Shown here: piece after piece, positions 8,010 through 15,226 of the stretch
How the letters are laid out: every line of letters starts with the position of its first letter
Numbering within the stretch: the first letter of the stretch is position 1
NCBI GenBank assembly: GCA_028875875.1
Contig: JAGWUV010000010.1
Span: 1 to 64,000, forward strand
DNA length: 64,000 bases
Direction of reading: 5' to 3'
Source of the DNA: Bacteroidota bacterium
GTDB taxonomy: Bacteria > Bacteroidota > Bacteroidia > Chitinophagales > Chitinophagaceae
Program-made: the position numbers and the translations under genes
Notes under the pieces: model-generated
The model's input: only the letters and a program-made list of their open reading frames with translations
What the model was told of the DNA's origin: nothing
Databases searched by the model: none

Positions 8010-8132
8010 AGGCCGGAAGGCCGTCATATTGAAAACATGGGCTGCACCGGCTTCTTTGAAAAAATAAGCTTCGCATTTTTTCAATTCCGGCTGGCCGGAA
8101 CCGAACCCGCTGATGCCCAGTTGTCAATATGG
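8010..8132. repeat. Nested palindromic element of about 120 bases
   Basis: Paired arms nest inside each other: CATATTGA (8025-8032) with TCAATATG (8124-8131), TGGGC (8038-8042) with GCCCA (8115-8119), CCGG (8047-8050) with CCGG (8087-8090), and a central hairpin TTGAAAAAAT.AGC (8056-8069) with GC.TTTTTTCAA (8073-8084). Two small GC palindromes, GGCCGGAAGGCC (8011-8022) and CCGGCTGGCCGG (8087-8098), lie at or in it. It could be a MITE or REP-like repeat or a structured RNA; the sequence alone does not decide. Confidence 0.45.
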
Positions 8133-8274
8133 TTAACAACGTAACTGAAAGCAACAGGTTACTTATTCCATTTGCGTAAGCTTTTGCGATTATTGCGCAT
8201 AATTCCATCACTTTTTATTGGAAGATGAGTTAAAGAAAATGAATCATCTTTTGAAAGACAGTCTTTATGGTTCA

Positions 8275-8299
8275 TACTTCGACAGGCTCAGTATGACAC
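8275..8299. repeat. Short dispersed intergenic motif
   Basis: The core CTTCGACAGGCTCAG followed by TATGACAC is a sequence I recognise as a short motif scattered through intergenic DNA of many genomes, including Bacteroidota. Only one copy was noticed in this window. Confidence 0.4.
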
Positions 8300-8330
8300 G
8301 GCGTAGTTGAGGTTGGGCCTTATGATAACC

Positions 8331-8369
8331 ATTAAAGCCTGTTCATCCGATTTATAAACAGGCTTTAAT
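8331..8369 (-). terminator. Terminator of nadE
   Basis: ATTAAAGCCTGTT and AACAGGCTTTAAT are perfect 13-base inverted arms around a 13-base loop, 44 bases beyond the nadE stop. The symmetrical A/T flanks would also stop transcription on the other strand. Confidence 0.7.
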
Positions 8370-8412
8370 GTTACTTACGGTGGTGTATTTATGAACAATT
8401 ATTTATCAATTT

Positions 8413-10095
8413 CTAATTCAAGTATTTCCCTACAATAGGTACCCTTCTTCCTACGCCGAAAGCTTTAGGCGAAACACGAATGATGGGGCAGAACTGGTTA
8501 CGCTTGTATTCATTGGTGTTCACCATTTTTAATGTGCGGTCTACCAGCGCCGCATCAAATCCCAATGCCTTGATCTCATCGGGGCCTACTCTTCTTTCAA
8601 TGTACTGATAAAGGATCTTATCCAGTACGGCATAATCAGGCAGGCTGTCGCTGTCTTTCTGGTTAGGCCTTAATTCTGCACTCGGTGCTTTTTCGATGAT
8701 GTTCACCGGGATGATCTCTTTCTCCCGGTTGATATACCTTGCCAAACTATACACCTGCAGTTTATAACAATCACCCAGTACACCCAAACCGCCGGCCATA
8801 TCCCCATAGAGTGTTCCATAGCCGGTAGAGAGTTCGCTCTTGTTAGAGGTGTTCAGTAAAATATATCCAAACTTATTGGCAATGCTCATCAGTACATTAC
8901 CGCGTATGCGACTCTGCATATTTTCTTCTGCCAGGCTGAATGGCAGGTTGCCAAAAATGGGTTGCAAGGTGGAGAGGAAAGACTCGTACACATCATTGAT
9001 ACGAACAATATCATAAGGGTTACCCAGGTTCTTGCTCAGCTCCACTGCATCATTTACAGAATGTTCTGTAGAGTAAGGTGAAGGCATTAAAACTGCCCGT
9101 ACATTGTCTTTACCCAATGCTTCACATGCCAGGGCAAGGGTAACTGCAGAATCAATGCCGCCGCTGGAACCGATGATGGCTTTGGTAAAGCCCATCTTTC
9201 TGAAATAATCCTGTATGCCGTTGATCAATGCTTTATGTATCTGACCGATATTGAGGTTCTCCTCTAATCCGGACGGGGTTAATTCTTTATCAGGAACACG
9301 ACCGGCTGGTTCGAGGATCGCTTCGTTAATGCTCCCATCGTTATTCAATACTACACCTGCCACTGCCTCTTCGAACATGGGGAATGCTTTGCACAGGTTG
9401 GCCTCTTTATCAAAGATAAGTGATGCTCCATCGAACACGATTTCTGTTTGGCTGCCTACTGCATTGCAGTAGAACATGGGGAGCTTGTATTTCAGTACAT
9501 TGGCTTTGATCACCGCTTTGCGGTCTTCATCATGCGTATAATCAAAAGGGGAAGCACTCAGGTTGATCATCACATCGGGGGAATGCTTCATCAGTTCATC
9601 CATCGGGCAGATGCGGTACAATGGATTGTCGCCCAGGTTCCAGATGTCCTCGCAAATGGTAACGGCTAAGCGTTTGCCTTTGAACTCAACGATGTTCCAG
9701 TTATAAGCCGGTTCAAAATAGCGGTACTCATCAAACACATCGTAGGTAGGCAATAAGGTTTTGTGTATCTCGGCCTTTATTTCCTGCTCGTATAAAAAGA
9801 AAGCAGCATTGAATAAGGGTTTGCCTTTGGGTTCCTTGTTGCGTGCCGGGGATCCGATCAGTACGCCAATACTATCTGCATGCTGTTTAATGGTATCGAT
9901 GGATTGATAACACTTATTGATAAAATCATTGAACTCTACAAAGTCACGTGCAGGGTAACCACATACACTCATTTCACTGAAAACAACCAGGTCGGCCCCC
10001 TGTTGTTTGGCCTCATCTATTGCGGCAATGATCTTTTGTGTATTGCTCTCAAAATTGCCAATGTGATAATTCTGTTGTGCTAAGAAAATTTTCAT
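8413..10095 (-). CDS. nadE: Glutamine-dependent NAD+ synthase
   Basis: This 560-residue enzyme makes NAD+ from deamido-NAD, ATP and glutamine. The N-terminal half is a nitrilase-fold glutaminase with an intact triad: Glu41 (FSEMSVCGYPARDF), Lys112 (HKTLLPTYDVFDEYRYF) and Cys148 (AVTICEDIW). The C-terminal half carries the ATP pyrophosphatase loop GSSGGIDSAV near residue 303 and later the STGYGTLYGDMAGGLG segment. Length and order fit the two-domain NadE family. It is transcribed away from gldB, with 95 bases between the two starts; nadE beside gldB is a recurring arrangement in gliding Bacteroidota. Confidence 0.95.
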   Translation of the reverse strand: MKIFLAQQNYHIGNFESNTQKIIAAIDEAKQQGADLVVFSEMSVCGYPARDFVEFNDFINKCYQSIDTIKQHADSIGVLIGSPARNKEPKGKPLFNAAFFLYEQEIKAEIHKTLLPTYDVFDEYRYFEPAYNWNIVEFKGKRLAVTICEDIWNLGDNPLYRICPMDELMKHSPDVMINLSASPFDYTHDEDRKAVIKANVLKYKLPMFYCNAVGSQTEIVFDGASLIFDKEANLCKAFPMFEEAVAGVVLNNDGSINEAILEPAGRVPDKELTPSGLEENLNIGQIHKALINGIQDYFRKMGFTKAIIGSSGGIDSAVTLALACEALGKDNVRAVLMPSPYSTEHSVNDAVELSKNLGNPYDIVRINDVYESFLSTLQPIFGNLPFSLAEENMQSRIRGNVLMSIANKFGYILLNTSNKSELSTGYGTLYGDMAGGLGVLGDCYKLQVYSLARYINREKEIIPVNIIEKAPSAELRPNQKDSDSLPDYAVLDKILYQYIERRVGPDEIKALGFDAALVDRTLKMVNTNEYKRNQFCPIIRVSPKAFGVGRRVPIVGKYLN

Positions 10096-10190
10096 GGCAC
10101 GAATTTCTTAAATAATCAGCAATTGCTGCACATTTCAACCTTAACAAAAATCATATCGCTTGTTTCAGTGAATTCTTTTTAATTCGTGGA

Positions 10191-11195
10191 ATGAAAAAGT
10201 ACTTATACGTTTTCTTGTTATTCACGTTGGCAGCCTGTACAACGAAGAAACCGGTGCCTGATGTGTCGGGTATTCAAGTACCCTTGCAAACCATTCGTTT
10301 CGAAAAAGATTTTTTTGCTATAGATACCAATCATACAGCAGAAGGACTGGATGCGCTGAACAAAAAATATCCTTCCTTCCTGAAAGATTACCTCTATAAT
10401 ATTTTAGCAGCCGTACCGCAGCCCGACAGTGTGGTGAAGTATGTACGTTTGTTCAAAAGAGATTACCAGTATGTGTACGAGGCCGCAGAGAAGCAATTTG
10501 TGCATTGGGATGTTACGGAAAACGAATTGCACAAAGCTTTCCAGTTCCTGCATTATTATTTCCCGCATTACCAGCTACCGCAGCGTATTGTAACGTTTAT
10601 CGGCCCGATAGAAGGTATTGCCAATGCCCTCACTTCAACGGGCATGGCCATCGGCTTACAATCGTATTTAGGCAAAGATTTCCCGGCGTATCAAACCGAT
10701 TATATCACGCAGGTGTATCCTAGTTATAAATCAAGAAGGTTTGAACCGGCCTATATACCGGTGAACTGTGTTCGTAATATCCTGGATGATATGTATCCTG
10801 ACAGGAGTGTGGGCAGACCATTAATTGAAAGAATGGTGGAAGCGGGTAAACGCCTGTATGTTATGGATGCAGTATTGCCCTTCACTGCAGATACATTGAA
10901 GACGGGTTATACTGCTAAGCAGTTGCAGGGATGCGTGGCGCATGAGAAAACGATCTGGAGCTTTTTTGTGCAAAATAATTTACTGTACGAAACGGAGAGT
11001 AATACCATCAACCCTTATATCAATGATGGGCCGGGTACACCAGACCTGGGAGCGGAAGCACCGGGTTTTATCGGGCAGTTCACGGGATGGAAGATTGTAC
11101 AAAAATGGATGGAAAAAAATCCGAAAACAACGCTGGATGCGTTGATGCAAAAGAACCCGAAGGATTTGTTTGATGAAGCAAAGTACAAGCCCTGA
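10191..11195 (+). CDS. gldB: GldB-family gliding-motility-associated lipoprotein
   Basis: The 334-residue protein has a lipoprotein signal ending in LAAC (Cys16). It shows the GldB pattern: an early IQVPLQTIRFEKDFFAID segment, then LNKKYPSFLKDYL, and the central segment VTFIGPIEGIANALTSTGMAIGLQ followed by the YPSYKSRRFEPAYIPVNCVRNIL region. GldB is an envelope lipoprotein needed for gliding and type IX secretion in Flavobacterium; its biochemical role is unknown. In flavobacteria gldC follows gldB, but here apaG abuts it on the opposite strand. Whether this strain glides cannot be judged from the window. Confidence 0.75.
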   Translation: MKKYLYVFLLFTLAACTTKKPVPDVSGIQVPLQTIRFEKDFFAIDTNHTAEGLDALNKKYPSFLKDYLYNILAAVPQPDSVVKYVRLFKRDYQYVYEAAEKQFVHWDVTENELHKAFQFLHYYFPHYQLPQRIVTFIGPIEGIANALTSTGMAIGLQSYLGKDFPAYQTDYITQVYPSYKSRRFEPAYIPVNCVRNILDDMYPDRSVGRPLIERMVEAGKRLYVMDAVLPFTADTLKTGYTAKQLQGCVAHEKTIWSFFVQNNLLYETESNTINPYINDGPGTPDLGAEAPGFIGQFTGWKIVQKWMEKNPKTTLDALMQKNPKDLFDEAKYKP

Positions 11196-11582
11196 TCAGT
11201 TCATCTTACTGGGAACGACCATTTCAAAGGCCGGAATCTTAACGGAGAATGATTGCTTGGTATGCTGGTTTTCCATGGTATAATAACCATGCATTTTACC
11301 CATCTCTGTTTTTAAGTTACAGCCACTTACATACTGGAACTGTTCGCCGGGCTTTAATAAAGGTTGAACGCCTACAACGCCATCGCCTTCTACTTCGCGG
11401 TGTTCGCTGTTGCTGTCGAATATGAACCAGTGGCGCCTTAATAATTTTACATCGAAAGAATTATGGTTCTCAATGGTGATACGATAGGCAAACATAAATT
11501 CATGGTTGGCAGGATTGCTGTAATCTGCCTGGTAGAAAGTTTCTACACTTATTTGTATGCCTTCGGAAATTTTTGAGACCAT
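11196..11582 (-). CDS. apaG: ApaG domain protein
   Basis: The 128-residue protein consists of one ApaG (DUF525) fibronectin-like fold, with FMFAYRITIENHNSFDVKLLRRHWFI in two strands, a GVVGVQPLLKPGEQFQYVSGC segment and GKMHGYYTM. ApaG is linked to Co2+ resistance and Mg2+ efflux in enterobacteria, but its mechanism is not known. The ATG at 11582 begins the conserved MVSKISEGIQISVE; an upstream ATG at 11627 would add 15 unrelated residues. Its stop codon directly abuts the gldB stop in TGATCA, so the two genes converge with no spacer and no terminator. Confidence 0.88.
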   Translation of the reverse strand: MVSKISEGIQISVETFYQADYSNPANHEFMFAYRITIENHNSFDVKLLRRHWFIFDSNSEHREVEGDGVVGVQPLLKPGEQFQYVSGCNLKTEMGKMHGYYTMENQHTKQSFSVKIPAFEMVVPSKMN

Positions 11583-11690
11583 CAATAGCCTTTTCGTAAA
11601 GATATAGATATCAAACAACCCAACCAATGATTTAGTTGTACTTCTCCCAAATTCATAATCTTTTCAAAAAACAGCGGGATTGATAAGAAT

Positions 11691-11706
11691 TATGAACGCA
11701 AACGAT
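11691..11706. promoter_or_regulatory. Copy 1 of a 16-base repeat, just upstream of the icd -7 element
   Basis: TATGAACGCAAACGAT occurs here and again at 13299-13314, after icd. It overlaps the -33 position of the icd promoter. ACGCAAACG resembles half of a LacI/PurR-type operator, but no full palindrome is present. Confidence 0.3.
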
Positions 11707-11717
11707 AGCGCTGTGCT

Positions 11718-11725
11718 TATTTTTG
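11718..11725 (+). promoter_or_regulatory. -7 promoter element of icd
   Basis: TATTTTTG followed by CGG fits TAnnTTTG(C). It ends 25 bases before the icd start. No TTTG-type -33 box is seen at the proper distance; the 16-base repeat occupies that place. Confidence 0.5.
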
Positions 11726-11750
11726 CGGCAGATTAAAAACTACTAAACAT

Positions 11751-13205
11751 ATGACTAAAATAGCTGTAGCAAAAGGAGATGGGATAGGCCCTGAAATTAT
11801 GGACGCTGTATTGAGTATTTTTTCTGCAGCAAAAGTTCCTTTGGAATACGAGGTGGTTGAAATGGGGAAATGGGTGTTCGACAAAGGTTTCAGTAACGGA
11901 ATGACCCCGGAAGCACAGCACACGATTGAGAACCTGGGTATTTTGTTCAAGGGCCCGATGGAAACACCCAAAGGAAAAGGGGTAAAAAGCGTAAACGTTA
12001 CGGCCCGTAAAACCTGGAACACTTACGCCAACAAAAGAACTTTTCAAACACTGCATGGTGTGGATACGGTTTTTAGCAAGGCCGGTATTCCTATCGATAT
12101 CACGATCGTAAGGGAGAACATTGAAGATACGTATGGTGGCATTGAACATATGCTTACACACGATGTGGCATTGAGCAGAAGGTTCATTACCCGTCCGGGT
12201 AGTATGCAAGTGATCAGGTATGCGTTTGAAATGGCCAAGAAGAAAGGAGCAAAGAGAATTACCTGCGGCCATAAAGCCAATATCATGAAAATTACGGATG
12301 GCCTTTTCCTGGAAGTGTTTTACGAAGTTGCCAAGGAATATCCGGAACTCAAAGCTGATGATGTGATCGTAGATGATTTGTGTATGAAGCTGGTTACCCG
12401 TCCGGATTTGTTTGATACCGTTGTGCTGACTAACCTGCAAGGGGATATTGTGAGCGACCTCTGTGCCGGCCTGGTGGGCGGATTGGGTTTTGCACCGAGT
12501 GCGAATATTGGCGACCATATCTCCATCTTTGAGGCCGTACACGGTACAGCACCTGATATTGCCGGTAAAAATATTGCCAACCCTACTGCTTTGTTATTAA
12601 GCGGTATTGGCATGCTGCAACACCTGGGATTGATGGAAAGCAGCTCTTTGATTGAGAATGCCTTGTTATACACGCTGGAGAGCGGTGTACATACAGGTGA
12701 TTTTGGCGACAGGGCAACCCCATCGCTCAGCACCACCGATTTTGCCCGGGCCATCATTACCAATTTTGGTAAGAAACCGCAGCATAATCCTAAAGTTGAC
12801 CTTCCCGATGTTCCCAGTGCCTGTACGGTGTACCACCTGGAGAAAAACCCGATGCTGGAAAGTGCGGAAGGAGTGGATGAAAAGATCATCGGTGTAGATA
12901 TGTTTATAGAGAGCAATGTGCAGCCCGAAGAACTGGCGAAGAAATGTTTGCGCCATGCAGGGGTAAAATTCAAGCTGGTGAACATCAGCAACCGCGGTAC
13001 GCAGGTATGGCCAACGGGCAGCCGTTTTACCAACCTGGTGAACCAGTACAATGCTCGTTTTGAAAGTTTGGACGGTGACCCGTTAAACCAGCAGGATATT
13101 ATTGGATTGTATGTGAGCCTGAGCGGTGATTTTAAAATATGCAGTTTAGAATTGCTGAATATGTGGGGAGAGAAAAGAGCTTATTCACTGGCGCAGGGGC
13201 AGTAG
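11751..13205 (+). CDS. icd: NADP-dependent isocitrate dehydrogenase, long (Thermus-type) form
   Basis: The 484-residue protein oxidatively decarboxylates isocitrate to 2-oxoglutarate. The dehydrogenase core shows GDGIGPEIMDAV, the substrate motif SVNVTARKTWNTYANKR, VRENIEDTYGG, and the metal region VDDLCMKLVTRPDLFDTVVLTNLQGDIVSD, then EAVHGTAPDIAGKNIANPTA. After about residue 335 there is an extra domain of about 150 residues, as in Thermus-like isocitrate dehydrogenases; E. coli Icd is about 416 residues and lacks it. The cofactor is inferred from this subfamily. It has its own promoter and no obvious terminator. Confidence 0.88.
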   Translation: MTKIAVAKGDGIGPEIMDAVLSIFSAAKVPLEYEVVEMGKWVFDKGFSNGMTPEAQHTIENLGILFKGPMETPKGKGVKSVNVTARKTWNTYANKRTFQTLHGVDTVFSKAGIPIDITIVRENIEDTYGGIEHMLTHDVALSRRFITRPGSMQVIRYAFEMAKKKGAKRITCGHKANIMKITDGLFLEVFYEVAKEYPELKADDVIVDDLCMKLVTRPDLFDTVVLTNLQGDIVSDLCAGLVGGLGFAPSANIGDHISIFEAVHGTAPDIAGKNIANPTALLLSGIGMLQHLGLMESSSLIENALLYTLESGVHTGDFGDRATPSLSTTDFARAIITNFGKKPQHNPKVDLPDVPSACTVYHLEKNPMLESAEGVDEKIIGVDMFIESNVQPEELAKKCLRHAGVKFKLVNISNRGTQVWPTGSRFTNLVNQYNARFESLDGDPLNQQDIIGLYVSLSGDFKICSLELLNMWGEKRAYSLAQGQ

Positions 13206-13517
13206 GGGAACAAGTGATGAGTTATAAGTTATAAGTGAATGGTGAGTAGGGAAAATGATGGAGGATTGTGGTTTTGAAAATGTTTTATACGGATATGGTA
13301 TGAACGCAAACGATTCCTTTGTTTATGCTATATCCTTTTTTTATATCAATCGGTATTGGTTCTCTTTTTTACCTTAATTTCACGGCTCGAAAATTATTGT
13401 TGAGCAGGATTACAGAACGATGAAGTGTGCGACGCAACGGAAGCTGAAGCCTGGTATGCCGTTCACACCCCAACCATCCCTCGTAATTCAAATTATATCT
13501 AAATCCGAACTTATTTT
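13206..13517. other. 312-base gap between icd and the E2 gene
   Basis: No gene is seen. The second copy of the 16-base repeat lies at 13299-13314, followed by TTCCTTTG, one mismatch from a -7 element. The rest is AT-rich leader with no clear hairpin, and presumably contains the promoter of the E2 gene. Confidence 0.4.
13299..13314. repeat. Copy 2 of the 16-base repeat
   Basis: TATGAACGCAAACGAT is identical to 11691-11706. Flanking bases do not match beyond the 16, so it is not part of a longer duplication. Confidence 0.3.
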
Positions 13518-15155
13518 ATGGCCGAAGTGATTTTAATGCCACGCTTAAGCGATACCATGACAGAAGGTGTGATCGCTGCCTGGCACAAAAAGGTGGGAGA
13601 TACTGTAAAAAAAGGAGATCTCCTGGCAGAAATTGAAACTGATAAAGCCACTATGGAACTGGAAAGTTACCAGGCCGGTGTGTTACTGCATATCGGAACG
13701 CCTGCCGGTGGTAAATTACAGGTGAATGATCTATTAGCTATTTTAGGTTCTGCCGGTGAGGATGTAAGTGCACTGGTGGCACAGCATAACGGTGGCGGAG
13801 CTGCCCCTGCAGCGCCTGCTGCTGAAGCGCCTGCGGCAAAGCAGGCAGAAGCCCCGGCTGCTGCACCTGCTGCAACGCTTGATATCAGCACTATGGAAGA
13901 AGTGGTACTGATGCCACGCTTAAGTGATACCATGACGGAAGGTGTGATTGCCGGATGGCATAAAAATGTTGGTGATACGGTTAAGAAAGGCGAAGTGCTG
14001 GCTGATATTGAAACCGATAAGGCCACTATGGAACTGGAAAGTTATAAGGATGGCGTTTTGTTATACCAGGGTGCCCAGGCCGGTGAGAAGATACAGGTGA
14101 ACGACCTGCTTTGTATCATTGGTAAACAAGGCATGGATATCGATGCTATTGTTGCTGCTGCCAAATCTGGTGGAAGTGCTGCACCTGCCGCTCCTGCCGA
14201 AACGAAACAGGAAGCTGCACCGGCACCTGCTGCTTCGCCAGTAGCCCAGGCTACTGCGCCAACAGTAGTAAATGAAGGAAGGATTTTTGCTTCTCCGCTG
14301 GCAAAGAAACTGGCTGCTGAAAAAGGAATTGACCTGAAATATGTACAAGGAAGCGGTGATAACGGACGTATCACCAAAGCTGATATTGATGGATATGTTG
14401 CACCTGCCGCAGCCCCAGCTGCTGCATCTGCTGCTCCTGCAGTGAGTGCTGCTGTTGCAGTTCCTGCCGGACAGGTTTCTTTTGAAGAAGTACCTGTATC
14501 GCAAATGCGTAAAACCATTGCCCGTCGTTTAAGTGAAAGCCTGTTCACGGCACCACATTTCTACCTCACCATGAGCATTAACATGGATGCTGCTGTTGCA
14601 GCCCGTGCGAAAATGAATGAGAATGCGAAGGTGAAGATCAGCTTTAACGATCTGGTGCTGAAAGCGACTGCGATGGCTTTAAAACAACATCCTAAAGTTA
14701 ACAGCAGTTGGTTGGGTGATAAGATCAGGATCAACCATCATGTGAATATTGGCGTGGCCGTAGCTGTGGATGAAGGTTTGCTGGTACCTGTGGTACGTTT
14801 TGCAGACGGCCTGAGCTTAAGCCAGATTGCCGTGCAGGTGAAAGAATATGCTCAGAAAGCAAAAGATAAAAAATTACAACCTTCAGATTGGGAGGGAAGT
14901 ACTTTCACTATTTCTAACTTGGGTATGTTTGGTATTGACCAGTTTACTGCTATTATCAATCCACCTGATGCGTGTATTTTAGCTGTGGGCGGTATCTCAC
15001 AAGAACCGATAGTGAAAAACGGACAGATCGTTCCGGGTAACATTATGAAAGTAACGCTAAGCTGTGACCACAGGGTTGTGGATGGTGCTACCGGTGCTGC
15101 CTTCCTGCAAACACTGAAGAGCTTACTGGAAGAGCCGTTGAGAATGCTGATCTAA
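13518..15155 (+). CDS. pdhC: Dihydrolipoamide acetyltransferase (E2) of pyruvate dehydrogenase, two lipoyl domains
   Basis: The 545-residue E2 transfers acetyl groups from lipoamide to CoA. Two lipoyl domains sit at about 1-80 and 127-205, each with the modified Lys in ETDKATMELESY (Lys43, Lys168). Ala/Pro-rich swinging linkers follow each. An E3/E1-binding domain lies at about 255-295 (ASPLAKKLAAEKGIDL), and the catalytic domain ends the protein with His518 and Asp522 in DHRVVDG. The two lipoyl domains are nearly identical, which points to a recent internal duplication. E1 and E3 genes are not adjacent. A strong terminator follows, so the gene is monocistronic. Confidence 0.92.
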   Translation: MAEVILMPRLSDTMTEGVIAAWHKKVGDTVKKGDLLAEIETDKATMELESYQAGVLLHIGTPAGGKLQVNDLLAILGSAGEDVSALVAQHNGGGAAPAAPAAEAPAAKQAEAPAAAPAATLDISTMEEVVLMPRLSDTMTEGVIAGWHKNVGDTVKKGEVLADIETDKATMELESYKDGVLLYQGAQAGEKIQVNDLLCIIGKQGMDIDAIVAAAKSGGSAAPAAPAETKQEAAPAPAASPVAQATAPTVVNEGRIFASPLAKKLAAEKGIDLKYVQGSGDNGRITKADIDGYVAPAAAPAAASAAPAVSAAVAVPAGQVSFEEVPVSQMRKTIARRLSESLFTAPHFYLTMSINMDAAVAARAKMNENAKVKISFNDLVLKATAMALKQHPKVNSSWLGDKIRINHHVNIGVAVAVDEGLLVPVVRFADGLSLSQIAVQVKEYAQKAKDKKLQPSDWEGSTFTISNLGMFGIDQFTAIINPPDACILAVGGISQEPIVKNGQIVPGNIMKVTLSCDHRVVDGATGAAFLQTLKSLLEEPLRMLI

Positions 15156-15178
15156 TTATCGCATGTATATAAAATTTG

Positions 15179-15205
15179 AAAGGTGAACCAACTGGTTCAC
15201 CTTTT
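15179..15205 (+). terminator. Terminator after the E2 gene
   Basis: AAAGGTGAACC pairs perfectly with GGTTCACCTTT around AACT, followed by further T residues. It lies between the converging E2 and histidine kinase genes. Confidence 0.85.
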
Positions 15206-15226
15206 TTTATCGATAGCTTAGTGTTA

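Larger units (their letters stand above)
7914..8412. other. 499-base gap with structured repeats and no gene
   Basis: The stretch between the Usp gene and nadE has no convincing gene; a 67-codon minus-strand frame at 8008-8211 has unlikely composition and overlaps a palindromic element. It holds the nested palindrome at 8010-8132, a short dispersed motif at 8275-8299 and the nadE terminator at 8331-8369. Confidence 0.6.

Noticed and set aside
8008-8211. 67-codon minus-strand frame in the gap before nadE
   Set aside because: It is laid across the nested palindrome, shows no domain and has Cys/Arg-rich chance-like composition.
14042-14548. Long antisense frames opposite the E2 gene
   Set aside because: They arise from Ala/Pro-rich codons of the linkers read backwards; no domain is seen.
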